NCBI GenBank assembly: GCA_036008685.1
Contig: DASYNF010000178.1
Location: 16,325 to 80,324, forward strand
Direction of reading: 5' to 3'
DNA: 64,000 bases
DNA from: Actinomadura_C sp036008685
GTDB lineage: Bacteria > Actinomycetota > Actinomycetes > Streptosporangiales > Streptosporangiaceae
Shown here one piece after another: positions 15,334 through 24,463 of this stretch; within the stretch, counting starts at the first letter, position 1, and every line of letters begins with the position of its first letter. The notes beneath the pieces are model-generated. The model made no database searches and was not told where the DNA came from. It was given only the letters and a program-made list of their open reading frames with translations. The position numbers and the translations under genes were made by a program.

Positions 15334-16389
15334 ATGAATCCCTCTCCTAACGCGCGAGGCACCGCCGAACCTCGCCAGCCCCCCCAGAGCAGCCGAGTGA
15401 GCATCGATAGCCCAACCTGGCCGGCCGTATCCGTGATCATGCCGGTCCTCAACGAGGAACGACATCTGGCCGACGCCGTCGCGCGCATCATGGCGCAGGA
15501 CTACCCCGGCGAGCTGGAACTGGTCCTCGCCGTCGGGCCGTCCCGGGACCGCACGGAGGAGATCGCCGCCAGGATCGCGGCGGACGATCCGCGGATCATC
15601 GTGGTGCCCAACCCCACCGGCCGCACGCCGCAGGGGCTCAACATCGCGATCAAGGCGTCGCAGTACTCCATCCTGGTCCGCGTCGACGGCCATTCGCTCT
15701 TGCCGCCGGACTATGTCCGCGCGGCGGTCGAGACCATGGAGACGACCAAGGCCGACAACGTCGGCGGGATCATGGCCGCCGAAGGCGTCACCGCCTTCGA
15801 GCAGGCGGTGGCCCGCGCCATGACCTCACCGATCGGGGTGGGCAACGCCCGTTTCCACACCGGTGGGGCCGCGGGCGAGGTCGAGACGGTCTATCTCGGA
15901 ACGTTCCGGCGCAGCGCCCTCGACCGCATCGGAGGCTACGACGAGACCTTCGTACGGGCCCAGGACTGGGAGATGAACCACCGGATCCGCCAGACCGGGG
16001 GGAGGGTGTGGTTCACCCCGCGGATGCGGGTGACCTACCGCCCCCGTCCGAACCTCCGGGCGCTCGCCCGGCAGTACTTCCACACCGGCCGTTGGCGCCG
16101 GGTCGTCGGGCGGGAGCACCAGGGCACGCTCAACCTGCGTTACCTGGCACCGCCCCTGGCGGTCGTCGGCATCATCGTCGGCGCCGTGGCCGGTGCCTTC
16201 GGCTTCTGGCCCGGCTGGATCCTGCCCGGCGGTTATGCCGCCGCGATCCTCGCCGGGGCCGCGGCCACCGGCCGTGGCCTGTCCCTCTCGGCGTGGGTCC
16301 GGCTGCCGCTGGTCTACGCCACCATGCACATCTCCTGGGGCCTGGGCTTCCTCACCAGCCCGCCCGGCCTCGGCCAGCCCAAAGGCTGA
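15334..16389 (+). CDS. Family 2 glycosyltransferase, membrane-associated
   Basis: 351 residues. After a ~30-residue polar leader the GT-A fold starts at VSVIMPVLNEERHLADAV. It has PTGRTPQGLNIAIKAS, VRVDGHS at the DXD position (D-G-H instead of D-x-D) and QDWEMNHRIRQTGG as the acceptor loop. Two or three hydrophobic helices occupy residues 265 to 345. This layout matches succinoglycan or exopolysaccharide glycosyltransferases. Partners are probably the divergent LCP protein and the convergent UDP-glucose dehydrogenase, which could supply UDP-glucuronate. Confidence 0.87.
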   Translation: MNPSPNARGTAEPRQPPQSSRVSIDSPTWPAVSVIMPVLNEERHLADAVARIMAQDYPGELELVLAVGPSRDRTEEIAARIAADDPRIIVVPNPTGRTPQGLNIAIKASQYSILVRVDGHSLLPPDYVRAAVETMETTKADNVGGIMAAEGVTAFEQAVARAMTSPIGVGNARFHTGGAAGEVETVYLGTFRRSALDRIGGYDETFVRAQDWEMNHRIRQTGGRVWFTPRMRVTYRPRPNLRALARQYFHTGRWRRVVGREHQGTLNLRYLAPPLAVVGIIVGAVAGAFGFWPGWILPGGYAAAILAGAAATGRGLSLSAWVRLPLVYATMHISWGLGFLTSPPGLGQPKG

Positions 16390-16432
16390 ACCGCACACCT
16401 GCACCTGAGCTGCACCTCAGCGCCCGGCCGGT

Positions 16433-16480
16433 CCGGCGGGTGCGGGGCGGCGGCACCGTCCGCCGTCCCGCACCCGCCGG
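16433..16480. terminator. 21-bp-stem hairpin between convergent genes
   Basis: Arms 16433-16453 and 16460-16480 pair over 21 bp with a single G·T mismatch around a 6-base loop. It sits between the convergent stops of the glycosyltransferase (16389) and UDP-glucose dehydrogenase (16493). A bidirectional terminator is the straightforward reading. Confidence 0.75.
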
Positions 16481-16492
16481 CCACGATCAGCC

Positions 16493-17812
16493 CTACGGGC
16501 GGCCGAGCGCCCGATAGGTCCAGCCCGCCGAGCGCCAGCGCTCCGGGTCCAGGGCGTTGCGGCCGTCGACGATGTTGCGCTCGGCGACGACCTCACCCAG
16601 CTCCTCGGGATCCATCTCCCGGAACTCCGCCCATTCGGTCAGCAGCAGCACGACGTGCGCGTCGCGCGCCGCGTCGAGGGTGGACTCGCCATAGCTGAGC
16701 GCCGGCTGGGCCCGCCGGGCGTTGTCCAGCGCCTGCGGGTCGTACACGGTCACCTTGGCGTCGTGTGAGCGGATCGTCACCGCCACATCGAGGGCCGGGG
16801 AGTCGCGGATGTCGTCGGAGTTCGGTTTGAACGCCGCGCCCAGCACCCCGACGGTCCGGCCGGTGAACGACCCGCCCAGCAGTTCACGGGCGAGGTCGAC
16901 CATGCGCATCCGGCGCCGCATGTTGATCGCGTCGACCTCGCGCAGGAACGACAGCGCCTGGTCGACCCCGAGCTCACCGGCCCGCGCCATGAAGGCACGG
17001 ATGTCCTTGGGCAGGCAGCCACCGCCGAAACCGAGGCCGGGGCCCAGGAACTTGCCGCCGATCCGGTCGTCGTAGGACAGGGCCAGCGACAACGTGGTCA
17101 CGTCGGCGTGCGTGGCCTCGCACACCTCCGCCATGGCGTTGATAAAGGAGATCTTGGTCGCCAGGAAGGCGTTCGCGGCGACCTTGACCAGCTCGGACGT
17201 CGGATAGTCCGAGACGATGAACGGCGTGCCGGCGGCGATCATCGAGGCGTAGACCTCACGAAGGATCTTCTCCGCCCGCGCCGACCGCACTCCGGCGACG
17301 ATCCGGTCCGGATGCAGGGTGTCCTGCACCGCGAAGCCCTCGCGCAGAAACTCCGGGTTCCAGGCCAGCTCGGCGTCCTCGCCGGCCGGGGCCAGCCGGG
17401 ACAACCGGTCGGCGAGCCGCGCCGCCGTGCCCACGGGCACGGTCGACTTGCCGACGACCAGGCACGGGCGCCGCAGCAGGGGCGCCAGCGCGGAGATCGC
17501 GTCGTCCACGAAGGTGAGATCCGCGGCGTATTCGTCCCGCTTCTGCGGTGTGCCGACGCACACGAAGTGGACGTCGCCGAACTCGGCCGCCTCCTCCAAG
17601 GAGGTCGTGAAGCGCAGCCGTCCGTTGGCCAGGTTGCGCCGTAGCACCACCTCCAAGCCCGGCTCGAAGAACGGCAGATCGCCGGCGGACAGCCGGTCGA
17701 TCTTCGCTTTGTCGACATCGAGCCCGAGCACCTCGAACCCCAGGTCGGCCATACAAGCCGCATGCGTGGCTCCGAGATAACCCGTGCCGATCGCCGTGAG
17801 CCGGTGAGCCAA
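16493..17812 (-). CDS. ugd: UDP-glucose 6-dehydrogenase
   Basis: 439 residues, taken from a TTG at 17812 with AAAGGAG 5 nt upstream. The NAD loop is IGTGYLGATHAACMADLG (L in place of the usual V). The catalytic segment is GPGLGFGGGCLPKD with the active cysteine, and VLGAAFKPNSDDIRDSP marks the UDP-binding domain. The enzyme oxidises UDP-glucose twice with NAD to UDP-glucuronate, a precursor of acidic wall polysaccharides. It is convergent with a glycosyltransferase and divergent from the acyl-CoA dehydrogenase gene. Confidence 0.92.
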   Translation of the reverse strand: MAHRLTAIGTGYLGATHAACMADLGFEVLGLDVDKAKIDRLSAGDLPFFEPGLEVVLRRNLANGRLRFTTSLEEAAEFGDVHFVCVGTPQKRDEYAADLTFVDDAISALAPLLRRPCLVVGKSTVPVGTAARLADRLSRLAPAGEDAELAWNPEFLREGFAVQDTLHPDRIVAGVRSARAEKILREVYASMIAAGTPFIVSDYPTSELVKVAANAFLATKISFINAMAEVCEATHADVTTLSLALSYDDRIGGKFLGPGLGFGGGCLPKDIRAFMARAGELGVDQALSFLREVDAINMRRRMRMVDLARELLGGSFTGRTVGVLGAAFKPNSDDIRDSPALDVAVTIRSHDAKVTVYDPQALDNARRAQPALSYGESTLDAARDAHVVLLLTEWAEFREMDPEELGEVVAERNIVDGRNALDPERWRSAGWTYRALGRP

Positions 17813-17867
17813 GGGAACTCCTTTCAGAAGACGTCCCCGCACGCCACTAATCCATCGTACTGGCCGG

Positions 17868-17873
17868 TAGCAT
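17868..17873 (+). promoter_or_regulatory. Putative -10 hexamer (leaderless start)
   Basis: TAGCAT lies 7 nt before the ATG of the acyl-CoA dehydrogenase, and no ribosome site precedes that ATG. The spacing implies transcription starting at or next to the start codon. No -35 box is obvious. Confidence 0.4.
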
Positions 17874-17880
17874 TCGGGGC

Positions 17881-19050
17881 ATGACCCCCGACTTCCCCTC
17901 GTACAGCCCCACGGAGGAGCACGAGCTCCTCAGGCAGACAGTCCGTGAGCTCGCCGACGCAAAGATCGCCCCCCGAGCCGCGGAGGTCGACGAGACCGGC
18001 GAGTTCCCGGAGGACGTCCTTGCGGCACTCGTGCAGGCGGACCTGCACGCCGTCCACATCCCGGAGGCATACGACGGCGCCGGTGCCGACGCACTCGCCA
18101 CCGTCATCGTCATCGAAGAGGTCGCCCGTGCGTGCGCGTCCTCGTCGCTGATCCCGGCGGTGAACAAACTCGGCACCGTGCCGATCCTGCTCTCCGGTTC
18201 CGAAGAACTGAAGAGACGTTATCTGAGTCCGGTGGCGCGAGGCGAAGCCATGTTCTCCTACGCGCTCTCGGAACCCGAGGCCGGGAGCGACGCCGCGGCG
18301 ATGAAGACCCGTGCGGTACGAGACGGAGATCACTGGGTGCTCAACGGCACCAAGATGTGGATCACCAACGCGGGCGTCTCGGACTACTACACGGTCATGG
18401 CCGTGACCGACCCCACACAGGGTGGCCGGGGCATCTCCGCCTTCGTGGTCGAAAAGAGCGACCCCGGCGTGAGCTTCGGCGCCCCGGAGAAGAAGCTCGG
18501 CATCAAGGGCTCCCCGACCCGCCAGGTCATCATGGACGACGTACGGATCCCGGCCGACCGGATCATCGGCGAAGAGGGCTCCGGCTTCAAGACCGCGCTG
18601 GCCACGCTGGACCACACCCGCATCACCATCGCCGCGCAGGCCCTCGGCATCGCCCAGGGCGCACTCGACTACGCCGTCGGCTATGTCAAGGAGCGCAAGC
18701 AGTTCGGCAAGCCGGTGTCGGACTTCCAGGGCGTGCAGTTCATGGTCGCCGACATGGCCATGAAGCTCGAGGCGGCCCGGCAGCTCACCTACCACGCCGC
18801 GGTCAAGTCCGAGCGGGCCATGCTGGGCGAGAAGGTGAAGGACCTCACATTCGTCTCCTCGGCCTGCAAGTGCCTGGCCTCCGACGTGGCGATGGAGGTC
18901 ACCACCGACGCCGTGCAGCTCCTCGGCGGCTACGGCTATGTCAAGGACTATCCGGTCGAGCGCATGATGCGCGACGCCAAGATCACCCAGATCTACGAGG
19001 GCACCAACCAGATCCAGCGCGTCGTCATGGCCCGCCAGATCCTCAAGTAG
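17881..19050 (+). CDS. Acyl-CoA dehydrogenase
   Basis: 389 residues, normal for a short/branched-chain acyl-CoA dehydrogenase. Visible motifs include FSYALSEPEAGSDAAAMKT (FAD/substrate loop), KMWITNAGVSDYYTVMA, the region RQFGKPVSDFQGVQFMVADM, and the C-terminal QLLGGYGYVKDYPVERMMRD, followed by KITQIYEGTNQIQRVVMAR. The glutamate in YEGTNQ is the usual catalytic base. It uses FAD to introduce the 2,3 double bond of acyl-CoA, passing electrons to ETF. It stands alone here, divergent from ugd and convergent with purE. Confidence 0.93.
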   Translation: MTPDFPSYSPTEEHELLRQTVRELADAKIAPRAAEVDETGEFPEDVLAALVQADLHAVHIPEAYDGAGADALATVIVIEEVARACASSSLIPAVNKLGTVPILLSGSEELKRRYLSPVARGEAMFSYALSEPEAGSDAAAMKTRAVRDGDHWVLNGTKMWITNAGVSDYYTVMAVTDPTQGGRGISAFVVEKSDPGVSFGAPEKKLGIKGSPTRQVIMDDVRIPADRIIGEEGSGFKTALATLDHTRITIAAQALGIAQGALDYAVGYVKERKQFGKPVSDFQGVQFMVADMAMKLEAARQLTYHAAVKSERAMLGEKVKDLTFVSSACKCLASDVAMEVTTDAVQLLGGYGYVKDYPVERMMRDAKITQIYEGTNQIQRVVMARQILK

Positions 19051-19232
19051 GGACGTCCCGGGGCCTTCCCGGAGCCCCGTCCCCGCCGGGCGGGACCCCG
19101 TGCGCCTGCTCGGTCGCTCCGAGCGGAGCGGCGCCGGTCCCCGTCCGGCCGGTGGTGCGCCGGCCGGGCGGCCAGGTCACCGCGAGGACGGGACCCGGCC
19201 GCGGCCCGCCCCCTCGGCGAGGACGGCGCGGG

Positions 19233-19730
19233 TCAGCCCGAGGTGAGGTCGCGGAGGCGGGCACCCTTGGCCTTGGCCTGGTCGTACAGCTCGGACTGGA
19301 ACTCCGTCATCCGCCGCCGCAGGGCCTCGTCGGCCACGCCCAGGATGCGTACGGCCAGGAGGCCGGCGTTGCGGGCGGCACCGACGGCGACCGTCGCCAC
19401 GGGGACACCGGCCGGCATCTGCACGATCGACAGAAGCGAGTCCATGCCGTCGAGGTACTTCAGCGGCACGGGCACCCCGATGACCGGCAGCGGCGTCACG
19501 GACGCCAGCATGCCGGGCAGGTGCGCGGCCCCACCCGCCCCGGCGATGATCACCCGCATGCCGCGGGACTCCGCCTCCGAGCCATAGTCGATCATGTCGT
19601 GCGGCATCCGGTGGGCGGAGACCACGTCGGCCTCATAGGGGACGTCGAACTCCTCGAGCGCCTCGGCGGCGGCACGCATGACCGGCCAGTCCGAGTCGCT
19701 GCCCATCACCAGGCCGACCAGCGGGGTCAT
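19233..19730 (-). CDS. purE: N5-carboxyaminoimidazole ribonucleotide mutase (PurE class I)
   Basis: 165 residues. The phosphate loop is LVGLVMGSDSDWPVM, followed by VVSAHRMPHDM with the catalytic histidine and IIAGAGGAAHLPGMLAS. It converts N5-CAIR to CAIR in purine synthesis, after PurK. The ATG overlaps the purK stop (ATGA), so the two are co-translated. Confidence 0.95.
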   Translation of the reverse strand: MTPLVGLVMGSDSDWPVMRAAAEALEEFDVPYEADVVSAHRMPHDMIDYGSEAESRGMRVIIAGAGGAAHLPGMLASVTPLPVIGVPVPLKYLDGMDSLLSIVQMPAGVPVATVAVGAARNAGLLAVRILGVADEALRRRMTEFQSELYDQAKAKGARLRDLTSG

Positions 19731-20899
19731 CGCGGGCCCTCCCTCAGGTAGTCGGCGGCGTGGCGGGCCCGGCCGAGGACCTCGTCCAGGTCGTCGCCGA
19801 GGGCGGTCACGTGCCCGATCTTGCGACCGGGACGTACCTCCTTGCCGTAGAAGTGGACCTTGATCCCCGGATCGTGCGCCATCACATGGATGTAGCGGTC
19901 GTAGACGCGCGGGTCGGTGCCGCCGAGGACGTTGGCCATGACGGCGTACGGCGCGGTGGGCTCCGGGGAGCCGAGCGGCAGATCCAGCACGGCGCGCAGG
20001 TGCTGCTCGAACTGGGACGTACGGGAGCCCTCGATGGTCCAGTGGCCGGAGTTGTGCGGGCGCATCGCCAGCTCGTTGACGAGGAGGCCGCTCTCGGTCT
20101 CGAACATCTCCACCGCGAGCAGCCCCACCACGCCCAGCCGGTCGGCGATGTCCAGGGCCATCCGCTGGGCCTGCGCCGCGCGTTCGTCGTCGAGGCCCGG
20201 GGCCGGCGCGATGACCTCGTGGCAGATGCCGTCGCGCTGGACGGTCTCGACCACGGGGTAGGCCGCGCCCTGGCCGTGCGGCGAGCGGGCGACCAGCGCC
20301 GCGAGCTCGCGGCGGAACGGGACGTGCTCCTCGGCCAGCAGGCCGACCCCCCGCCCGGCCGCCGCCTCGACGACCCGGCCGGCCTCGTCCGGCGACGCGC
20401 AGACCCAGACGCCCTTGCCGTCATAACCGCCGGAGACGGCCTTGAGCACCACCGGCCAGCCGGTCCGCTCGGCGAACGCGGCGACGTCGGCGGACCCTCC
20501 CACGGGGGCGTACCGGGGACACGGCACGCCTGCGGCGCTGAGCCGGTCCCGCATGATCTGCTTGTCCTGAGCGTGCCGCAGCGCGTCCGCACCGGGCCGG
20601 CAGGCGACCCCGGCGGCCTCCAGGGCCCGGATGTGCTCCGTCGCGACGTGCTCATGGTCGAACGTCACGGCGTCACAGCCCTTGACGAAGGCCATCAGGT
20701 CGTCGAGGGAGGCGTCATCACCGATCCGCACGTCCGAACAGGCCCGGGCGGCGGACGCGTGGGCCGAGTCGCTCAGCACCCGCAGCGTCACGCCGAGCCC
20801 GATGGCGGCCTGCTGGGTCATGCGGGCGAGCTGGCCGCCTCCGACCATCCCGACCACCGGCATCTGGGCGCTGTCGGGGCTCTCACCAGGATCTATCAC
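19727..20899 (-). CDS. purK: N5-carboxyaminoimidazole ribonucleotide synthase
   Basis: 390 residues from GTG 20899; an ATG at 20863 (MPVVGMVGGGQ) is an alternative and neither has a strong ribosome site. The ATP-grasp enzyme shows GMVGGGQLARMTQQAA, KAVSGGYDGKGVWV (ATP-grasp loop) and NELAMRPHNSGHWTIEG. It uses ATP and bicarbonate to carboxylate AIR. It forms a two-gene operon with purE and is divergent from the GtrA gene. Confidence 0.93.
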   Translation of the reverse strand: MIDPGESPDSAQMPVVGMVGGGQLARMTQQAAIGLGVTLRVLSDSAHASAARACSDVRIGDDASLDDLMAFVKGCDAVTFDHEHVATEHIRALEAAGVACRPGADALRHAQDKQIMRDRLSAAGVPCPRYAPVGGSADVAAFAERTGWPVVLKAVSGGYDGKGVWVCASPDEAGRVVEAAAGRGVGLLAEEHVPFRRELAALVARSPHGQGAAYPVVETVQRDGICHEVIAPAPGLDDERAAQAQRMALDIADRLGVVGLLAVEMFETESGLLVNELAMRPHNSGHWTIEGSRTSQFEQHLRAVLDLPLGSPEPTAPYAVMANVLGGTDPRVYDRYIHVMAHDPGIKVHFYGKEVRPGRKIGHVTALGDDLDEVLGRARHAADYLREGPR

Positions 20900-21060
20900 G
20901 TGGAAAAGGTTATCCGGCCGCCGAAGTCGTGAACCATAGGAGGAGCGGTCTCGTCCAAGGACATGAGCCGCGGGAATGCGACACCCGCCCGAAACGTTCA
21001 CGTTGCGCTGCCCTCACAGCGCCCAACCTCTATCCTCGATGTGCCTCGATCTCTATCCCC

Positions 21061-21087
21061 GATGTGCCCGATGTGCCCGATGTGCTG
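21061..21087. repeat. Three tandem 9-bp units before the GtrA gene
   Basis: GATGTGCCC is repeated at 21061, 21070 and 21079 (the last copy ends CTG), with a related GATGTGCCT at about 21038. They end 26 bp before the GTG chosen for the GtrA gene. If translation began at an upstream in-frame start, the repeat would encode a short Arg-Cys-Ala run, which I consider unlikely. Confidence 0.45.
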
Positions 21088-21113
21088 GGATCCCGAAGGG
21101 ACGGTCCGTCTTC

Positions 21114-21776
21114 GTGAGCTTTGTCGTGAACCTCAACCGGCGCTTCGTGCGGATCGCGCACGAGCTCGCGAAGTTCGGCAGCGTGGGGGCCCTCGCCTTC
21201 GTCATCACGATCGGGCTGGGCAACCTGCTGCACACCGGCCTGGGCATGGGGCCGTTGACCTCCAACGGCATCGCGACCACGATCGCGACCACGTTCTCCT
21301 ACTTCGCGAACCGGCACTGGACCTTCCGGCATCGCGACCGCACGGGTCTCGGGCGTGAATATGCCCTGTTCTTCGGCCTGAACGGCATCGGCCTCGTGAT
21401 CACCGAGATCTTCATCGGGTTCACCCACTACGTCCTCGGTCAGCACGGCGCCATCGCCTACAACTCCTCCCTCATCATCGGCACCGCGGTGGCGACGTTG
21501 TTCCGGTTCTGGTCGTACAAGAAGTGGGTCTTCCCGCCCGCGGCGGCTCCCCGGGCCGGCCTCGCCGCGGCCCCCCCGGGCGGGGGCTCACCGGACACCA
21601 CCGGCGCCCCGGCCCATCCGCAGGGAGACCACGTTCCTCCCACTCCCGCCGACCACGCCGACCGCGCCGGCGACACCGGTGCGCACGGGCACCGCCCCCC
21701 CGGCCACGCTCCCGAGCAGGGCCCTGCCGCCGAGCCGGGTCAGACCGAGCTGCGGCAGGTCACGCGGGCCCGCTGA
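21114..21776 (+). CDS. GtrA-family membrane protein
   Basis: 220 residues from GTG 21114, chosen because the frame upstream reads through a 9-bp repeat. Four transmembrane helices make up the GtrA domain (LAKFGSVGALAFVITIGLGN, TIATTFSYFANRHWTF, ALFFGLNGIGLVITEIFIGF and SLIIGTAVATLFRFWSYKKWVF). GtrA proteins are thought to flip or move polyprenyl-linked sugars across the membrane for glycan decoration. The last ~60 residues are a Pro/Gly/His-rich tail. Its 3' end overlaps the convergent sensor kinase gene by 17 bp. Confidence 0.87.
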   Translation: MSFVVNLNRRFVRIAHELAKFGSVGALAFVITIGLGNLLHTGLGMGPLTSNGIATTIATTFSYFANRHWTFRHRDRTGLGREYALFFGLNGIGLVITEIFIGFTHYVLGQHGAIAYNSSLIIGTAVATLFRFWSYKKWVFPPAAAPRAGLAAAPPGGGSPDTTGAPAHPQGDHVPPTPADHADRAGDTGAHGHRPPGHAPEQGPAAEPGQTELRQVTRAR

Positions 21777-23037
21777 CCACCCGCTCGTCCACGAGCCGGA
21801 CCTCCGCGCCCTTACGGAGAAAGACCCCGAAGACGGCCGGGCGGGCCCGCAGGAGCTCCAGGCGCCCGCCGTCCACGGCGACCAGCGACCGGGCCAGATA
21901 CAGCCCGAGCCCCGTGCCCTCACCGCTGCTCACGCTCCGGTCGAAGACCGTACGTTCGAGTTCGGGGGGCACTCCGGGCCCCTCGTCGCCGACCTCCACC
22001 AGGACCGAGCCGGCGGTCAGCTTCGTGCTGAGCGTGACCGTGCCGGCCCCGTGGACCAGGGAGTTGTCCAGCAGGGTCGCGATGATCTGCGACAGCCCCG
22101 CCGGCGTGACCACGCCGGCGAGCCCCCGCTCACCCGTGACCTGGACCCGCCGCCCGTCCCGCTGGAAGATCGGCTGCCACTCCTCGACCTGCTGCGCCAC
22201 GACGTCGTCGACCGCGACAGGCGTCGCCGCGCCCGTACGGTCGTGGCGGGCCCGGGCCAGCAACTGCTCCACGACGGCCACGAGCCGCTCCGCCTGGGCC
22301 AGCGCGGCCGCCCCCTCCTCCCGGACGATGTCGGGGTAGTCCGCGGCCTCCACCATCTCCTCGAGCCGCATGGACAGGGCGGTCAGCGGTGTGCGGAGCT
22401 GGTGGCTCGCGTCGGAGGCGAACTCCCGGCTGGCGGCCAGGAGATCGGCGATCCGCACGGCGCTGCGGTCCAGGACCTCGGCGACCCGGTCGACCTCGGG
22501 GATCCCATAGCGCCGCCGGCGCGGCCGGGCGTTGCCCGACCCGAGCCGGTCCGCGGTCTCGGCGAGGTCGATCAGCGGCACGGTCAGCTTGCGGGCCTGG
22601 AAGACCGCCAGCGCGACCGTCACCGCCCCCCCGAGCAGCACGAGCCCCCCGATGAGCAGGAGGGACCGCAGCGCCTCGTTCTCCACGTCCCGGGCGTTCT
22701 GGGAGACGTCCACGTGGATGCCCCCGGCCGCCCGGGAGTCGGTGAGCCGCTGTCTGCGGCTCGGCGGCTCCGTACCCGCCGTGACCACCGAGTCGTTCGG
22801 CAAGATGATCACAACGTAACGGCCGGGGAACTCATGACCGATCTGCGCCGAGGTGATCGGCTGCCCGGAGTCCCAGCGCAGCTGCACCCCGGCCAGGATG
22901 ATCGCCGACTCCCGTTGAAGTGACTGCCGGGCCTCCTCATAGATGAGCTTGTGCGTCGAGTAGGCGAGGGGAATGCCGAGCAACAGGATCGCGACGATCG
23001 CCACGGCGAACGTCGACACGAGCAGCCGGCGCCTCAT
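21760..23037 (-). CDS. Two-component sensor histidine kinase
   Basis: 425 residues from ATG 23037 with AAGGAG 5 nt upstream. TM1 is at residues 5 to 25, followed by a ~100-residue extracellular sensor, then TM2 (SLLLIGGLVLLGGAVTVALA) and a HAMP linker. The phosphorylation helix is EFASDASHQLRTPLTALSM (H-box). The ATPase domain shows the N-box LLDNSLVHGAG, DEGPGVPPEL and EGTGLGLYLARSL. It presumably phosphorylates the response regulator encoded just upstream. The signal is unknown. Confidence 0.92.
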   Translation of the reverse strand: MRRRLLVSTFAVAIVAILLLGIPLAYSTHKLIYEEARQSLQRESAIILAGVQLRWDSGQPITSAQIGHEFPGRYVVIILPNDSVVTAGTEPPSRRQRLTDSRAAGGIHVDVSQNARDVENEALRSLLLIGGLVLLGGAVTVALAVFQARKLTVPLIDLAETADRLGSGNARPRRRRYGIPEVDRVAEVLDRSAVRIADLLAASREFASDASHQLRTPLTALSMRLEEMVEAADYPDIVREEGAAALAQAERLVAVVEQLLARARHDRTGAATPVAVDDVVAQQVEEWQPIFQRDGRRVQVTGERGLAGVVTPAGLSQIIATLLDNSLVHGAGTVTLSTKLTAGSVLVEVGDEGPGVPPELERTVFDRSVSSGEGTGLGLYLARSLVAVDGGRLELLRARPAVFGVFLRKGAEVRLVDERVVSGPA

Positions 23038-23139
23038 CAAGGCTCCTTCCGCTAGGACGGGTGCGCGCACCCGTCACGATCACGCGGCCGTCACCGGCGA
23101 TCGGGGCCGGAGCGGGACGGTCACCACGTCCGTCGTGGG

Positions 23140-23811
23140 CTAGTCACCACGCTCGAAGCGGAACCCGACCCCCCGGACGGTGGTGATGTAACGCGGACTC
23201 GCGGCGTCGTCGCCGAGCTTGCGGCGCAGCCAGGAGATGTGCATGTCCAGGGTCTTCGTCGATCCCCACCAGTTCGTGTCCCACACCTCTCGCATGATCT
23301 GTTCACGGGTGACGACCTTGCCGGCGTCGCGGACGAGCACCCGCAGCAGGTCGAACTCCTTGGTGGTGAGCTGCAGCTCCTGTTCCCCCATCCAGGCACG
23401 ACGTGACTCGGCGTCGATGCGCACCCCTTGGACGATGGGGGTCTCGGTGCTGCCCCGGCGCAACAGGGCCCGGACCCTGGCGAGGAGCTCGGCCAGCCGG
23501 AAGGGCTTGGTGACATAGTCGTCGGCACCCGCGTCGAGTCCCACGACGGTGTCGACCTCGTCGGCGCGTGCGGTCAGGATCAGGATGGGGACTCCGTGGC
23601 CTTCGGAGCGCACCCGGCGCGCCACCTCGAGCCCATCGAGCTCGGGCAGCCCGAGGTCGAGGACGATGAGGTCCACGCCCCCTCCGAGGGCGCGTTCCAG
23701 GGCCTGGGGCCCGTCCGGGCTCACTTCGACGTTGTATCCCTCTCGTCGCAATGCGCGAGCGAGGGGCTCCGAGATGGACGTGTCGTCCTCGGCGAGCAGT
23801 ACTGAGGTCAT
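23140..23811 (-). CDS. OmpR/PhoB-family response regulator
   Basis: 223 residues. The receiver domain has the acidic pocket LLAEDD, the phospho-acceptor Asp in LIVLDLGLPELDG and the conserved Lys in VTKPF. The winged-helix DNA-binding domain runs from about residue 125, with TTKEFDLLRVLVRDAGKVV and a terminal YITTVRGVGFRFE. Downstream by about 100 bp is its presumed partner kinase. The 348-bp gap upstream is shared with the divergent bfd gene, so both promoters lie there. Confidence 0.93.
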   Translation of the reverse strand: MTSVLLAEDDTSISEPLARALRREGYNVEVSPDGPQALERALGGGVDLIVLDLGLPELDGLEVARRVRSEGHGVPILILTARADEVDTVVGLDAGADDYVTKPFRLAELLARVRALLRRGSTETPIVQGVRIDAESRRAWMGEQELQLTTKEFDLLRVLVRDAGKVVTREQIMREVWDTNWWGSTKTLDMHISWLRRKLGDDAASPRYITTVRGVGFRFERGD

Positions 23812-24068
23812 GCCCCGATCGTAGGACTATTCAAGAACGTTTCCCGCTTAGTGCGGACGCCTTGACCTGCGGTTTAACACCCGTAGTACATGCTTGAACA
23901 CGGCCGAACCGGGTCCAACCGGAAGCAACCGCTCACGCCCGTACGCCTACCAGAACGTGACTCGGCGTGAGCGCCGCCCGAACCCGGCCGCCGCCCGGCC
24001 GGAGCCCCGATGAGGCCTCCGCCACACCACGCTCGCGGGGCTGGCCAGAACAGAGCGCCTCGGATAAC

Positions 24069-24087
24069 TTAGGAGAGGCTTACCTAA
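24069..24087. promoter_or_regulatory. Iron box (IdeR/DmdR/DtxR-type operator)
   Basis: TTAGGAGAGGCTTACCTAA is a 19-bp imperfect palindrome that matches the known DtxR-family consensus (TTAGGTTAGGCTAACCTAA) at 16 of 19 positions. It is 72 bp before the bfd start. IdeR bound to iron activates bacterioferritin and represses uptake genes in related bacteria. This predicts iron-dependent control of bfd and possibly bfr. The remainder of 23812-24159 shows no other gene or motif I can support. Confidence 0.8.
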
Positions 24088-24159
24088 CCGAGTCGACCGT
24101 GTCCCCGGAGTCCCCGGCCCCCGGGACCCGGGCGGCCACAGCGAGAGGCGCTCCACCGG

Positions 24160-24381
24160 ATGTACGTCTGCATCTGCCACGCCGTCACCGAGGACGAGGT
24201 CACCGGTTGCGTGGCCGCCGGTGCCGGATCCGTCAAAGAGGTCAGGGCCGCCTGCGGGATGCGACCCGGCTGTGGTTCCTGTACCAAGCGCCTGTGCGCT
24301 CTCGTCAGCCGGAGCCGTACATCGGCCCGGACCGCGGACGCGCTCCCGGAGGCGGTTCCACAGGGCATGGCCGCCGCCTGA
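24160..24381 (+). CDS. bfd: Bacterioferritin-associated [2Fe-2S] ferredoxin
   Basis: 73 residues. The Bfd cysteine pattern is intact: C4 and C6 in MYVCICHAV, and the CxxC pair in MRPGCGSCTKRL. These hold a [2Fe-2S] cluster that reduces bacterioferritin heme so that stored iron is released. The C-terminal ~25 residues are polar and poorly conserved. It lies 82 bp ahead of bacterioferritin and 72 bp after an iron box. Confidence 0.9.
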   Translation: MYVCICHAVTEDEVTGCVAAGAGSVKEVRAACGMRPGCGSCTKRLCALVSRSRTSARTADALPEAVPQGMAAA

Positions 24382-24463
24382 CCGCCCTCCGCCGGAAGCG
24401 ATGAGCCCGGACTCGCGCGCGGGCCCTCCCGGTCCGCCGCAGGTCGTGCCACGATTGGACGGT

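Noticed and set aside
17824..18795. Minus-strand frame inside the acyl-CoA dehydrogenase
   Set aside because: Overlaps a textbook acyl-CoA dehydrogenase; no ribosome site or motif.
19051..19232. Strong terminator between acyl-CoA dehydrogenase and purE
   Set aside because: Only short GC-rich stems (7 bp or less) are visible, not enough to distinguish from background.
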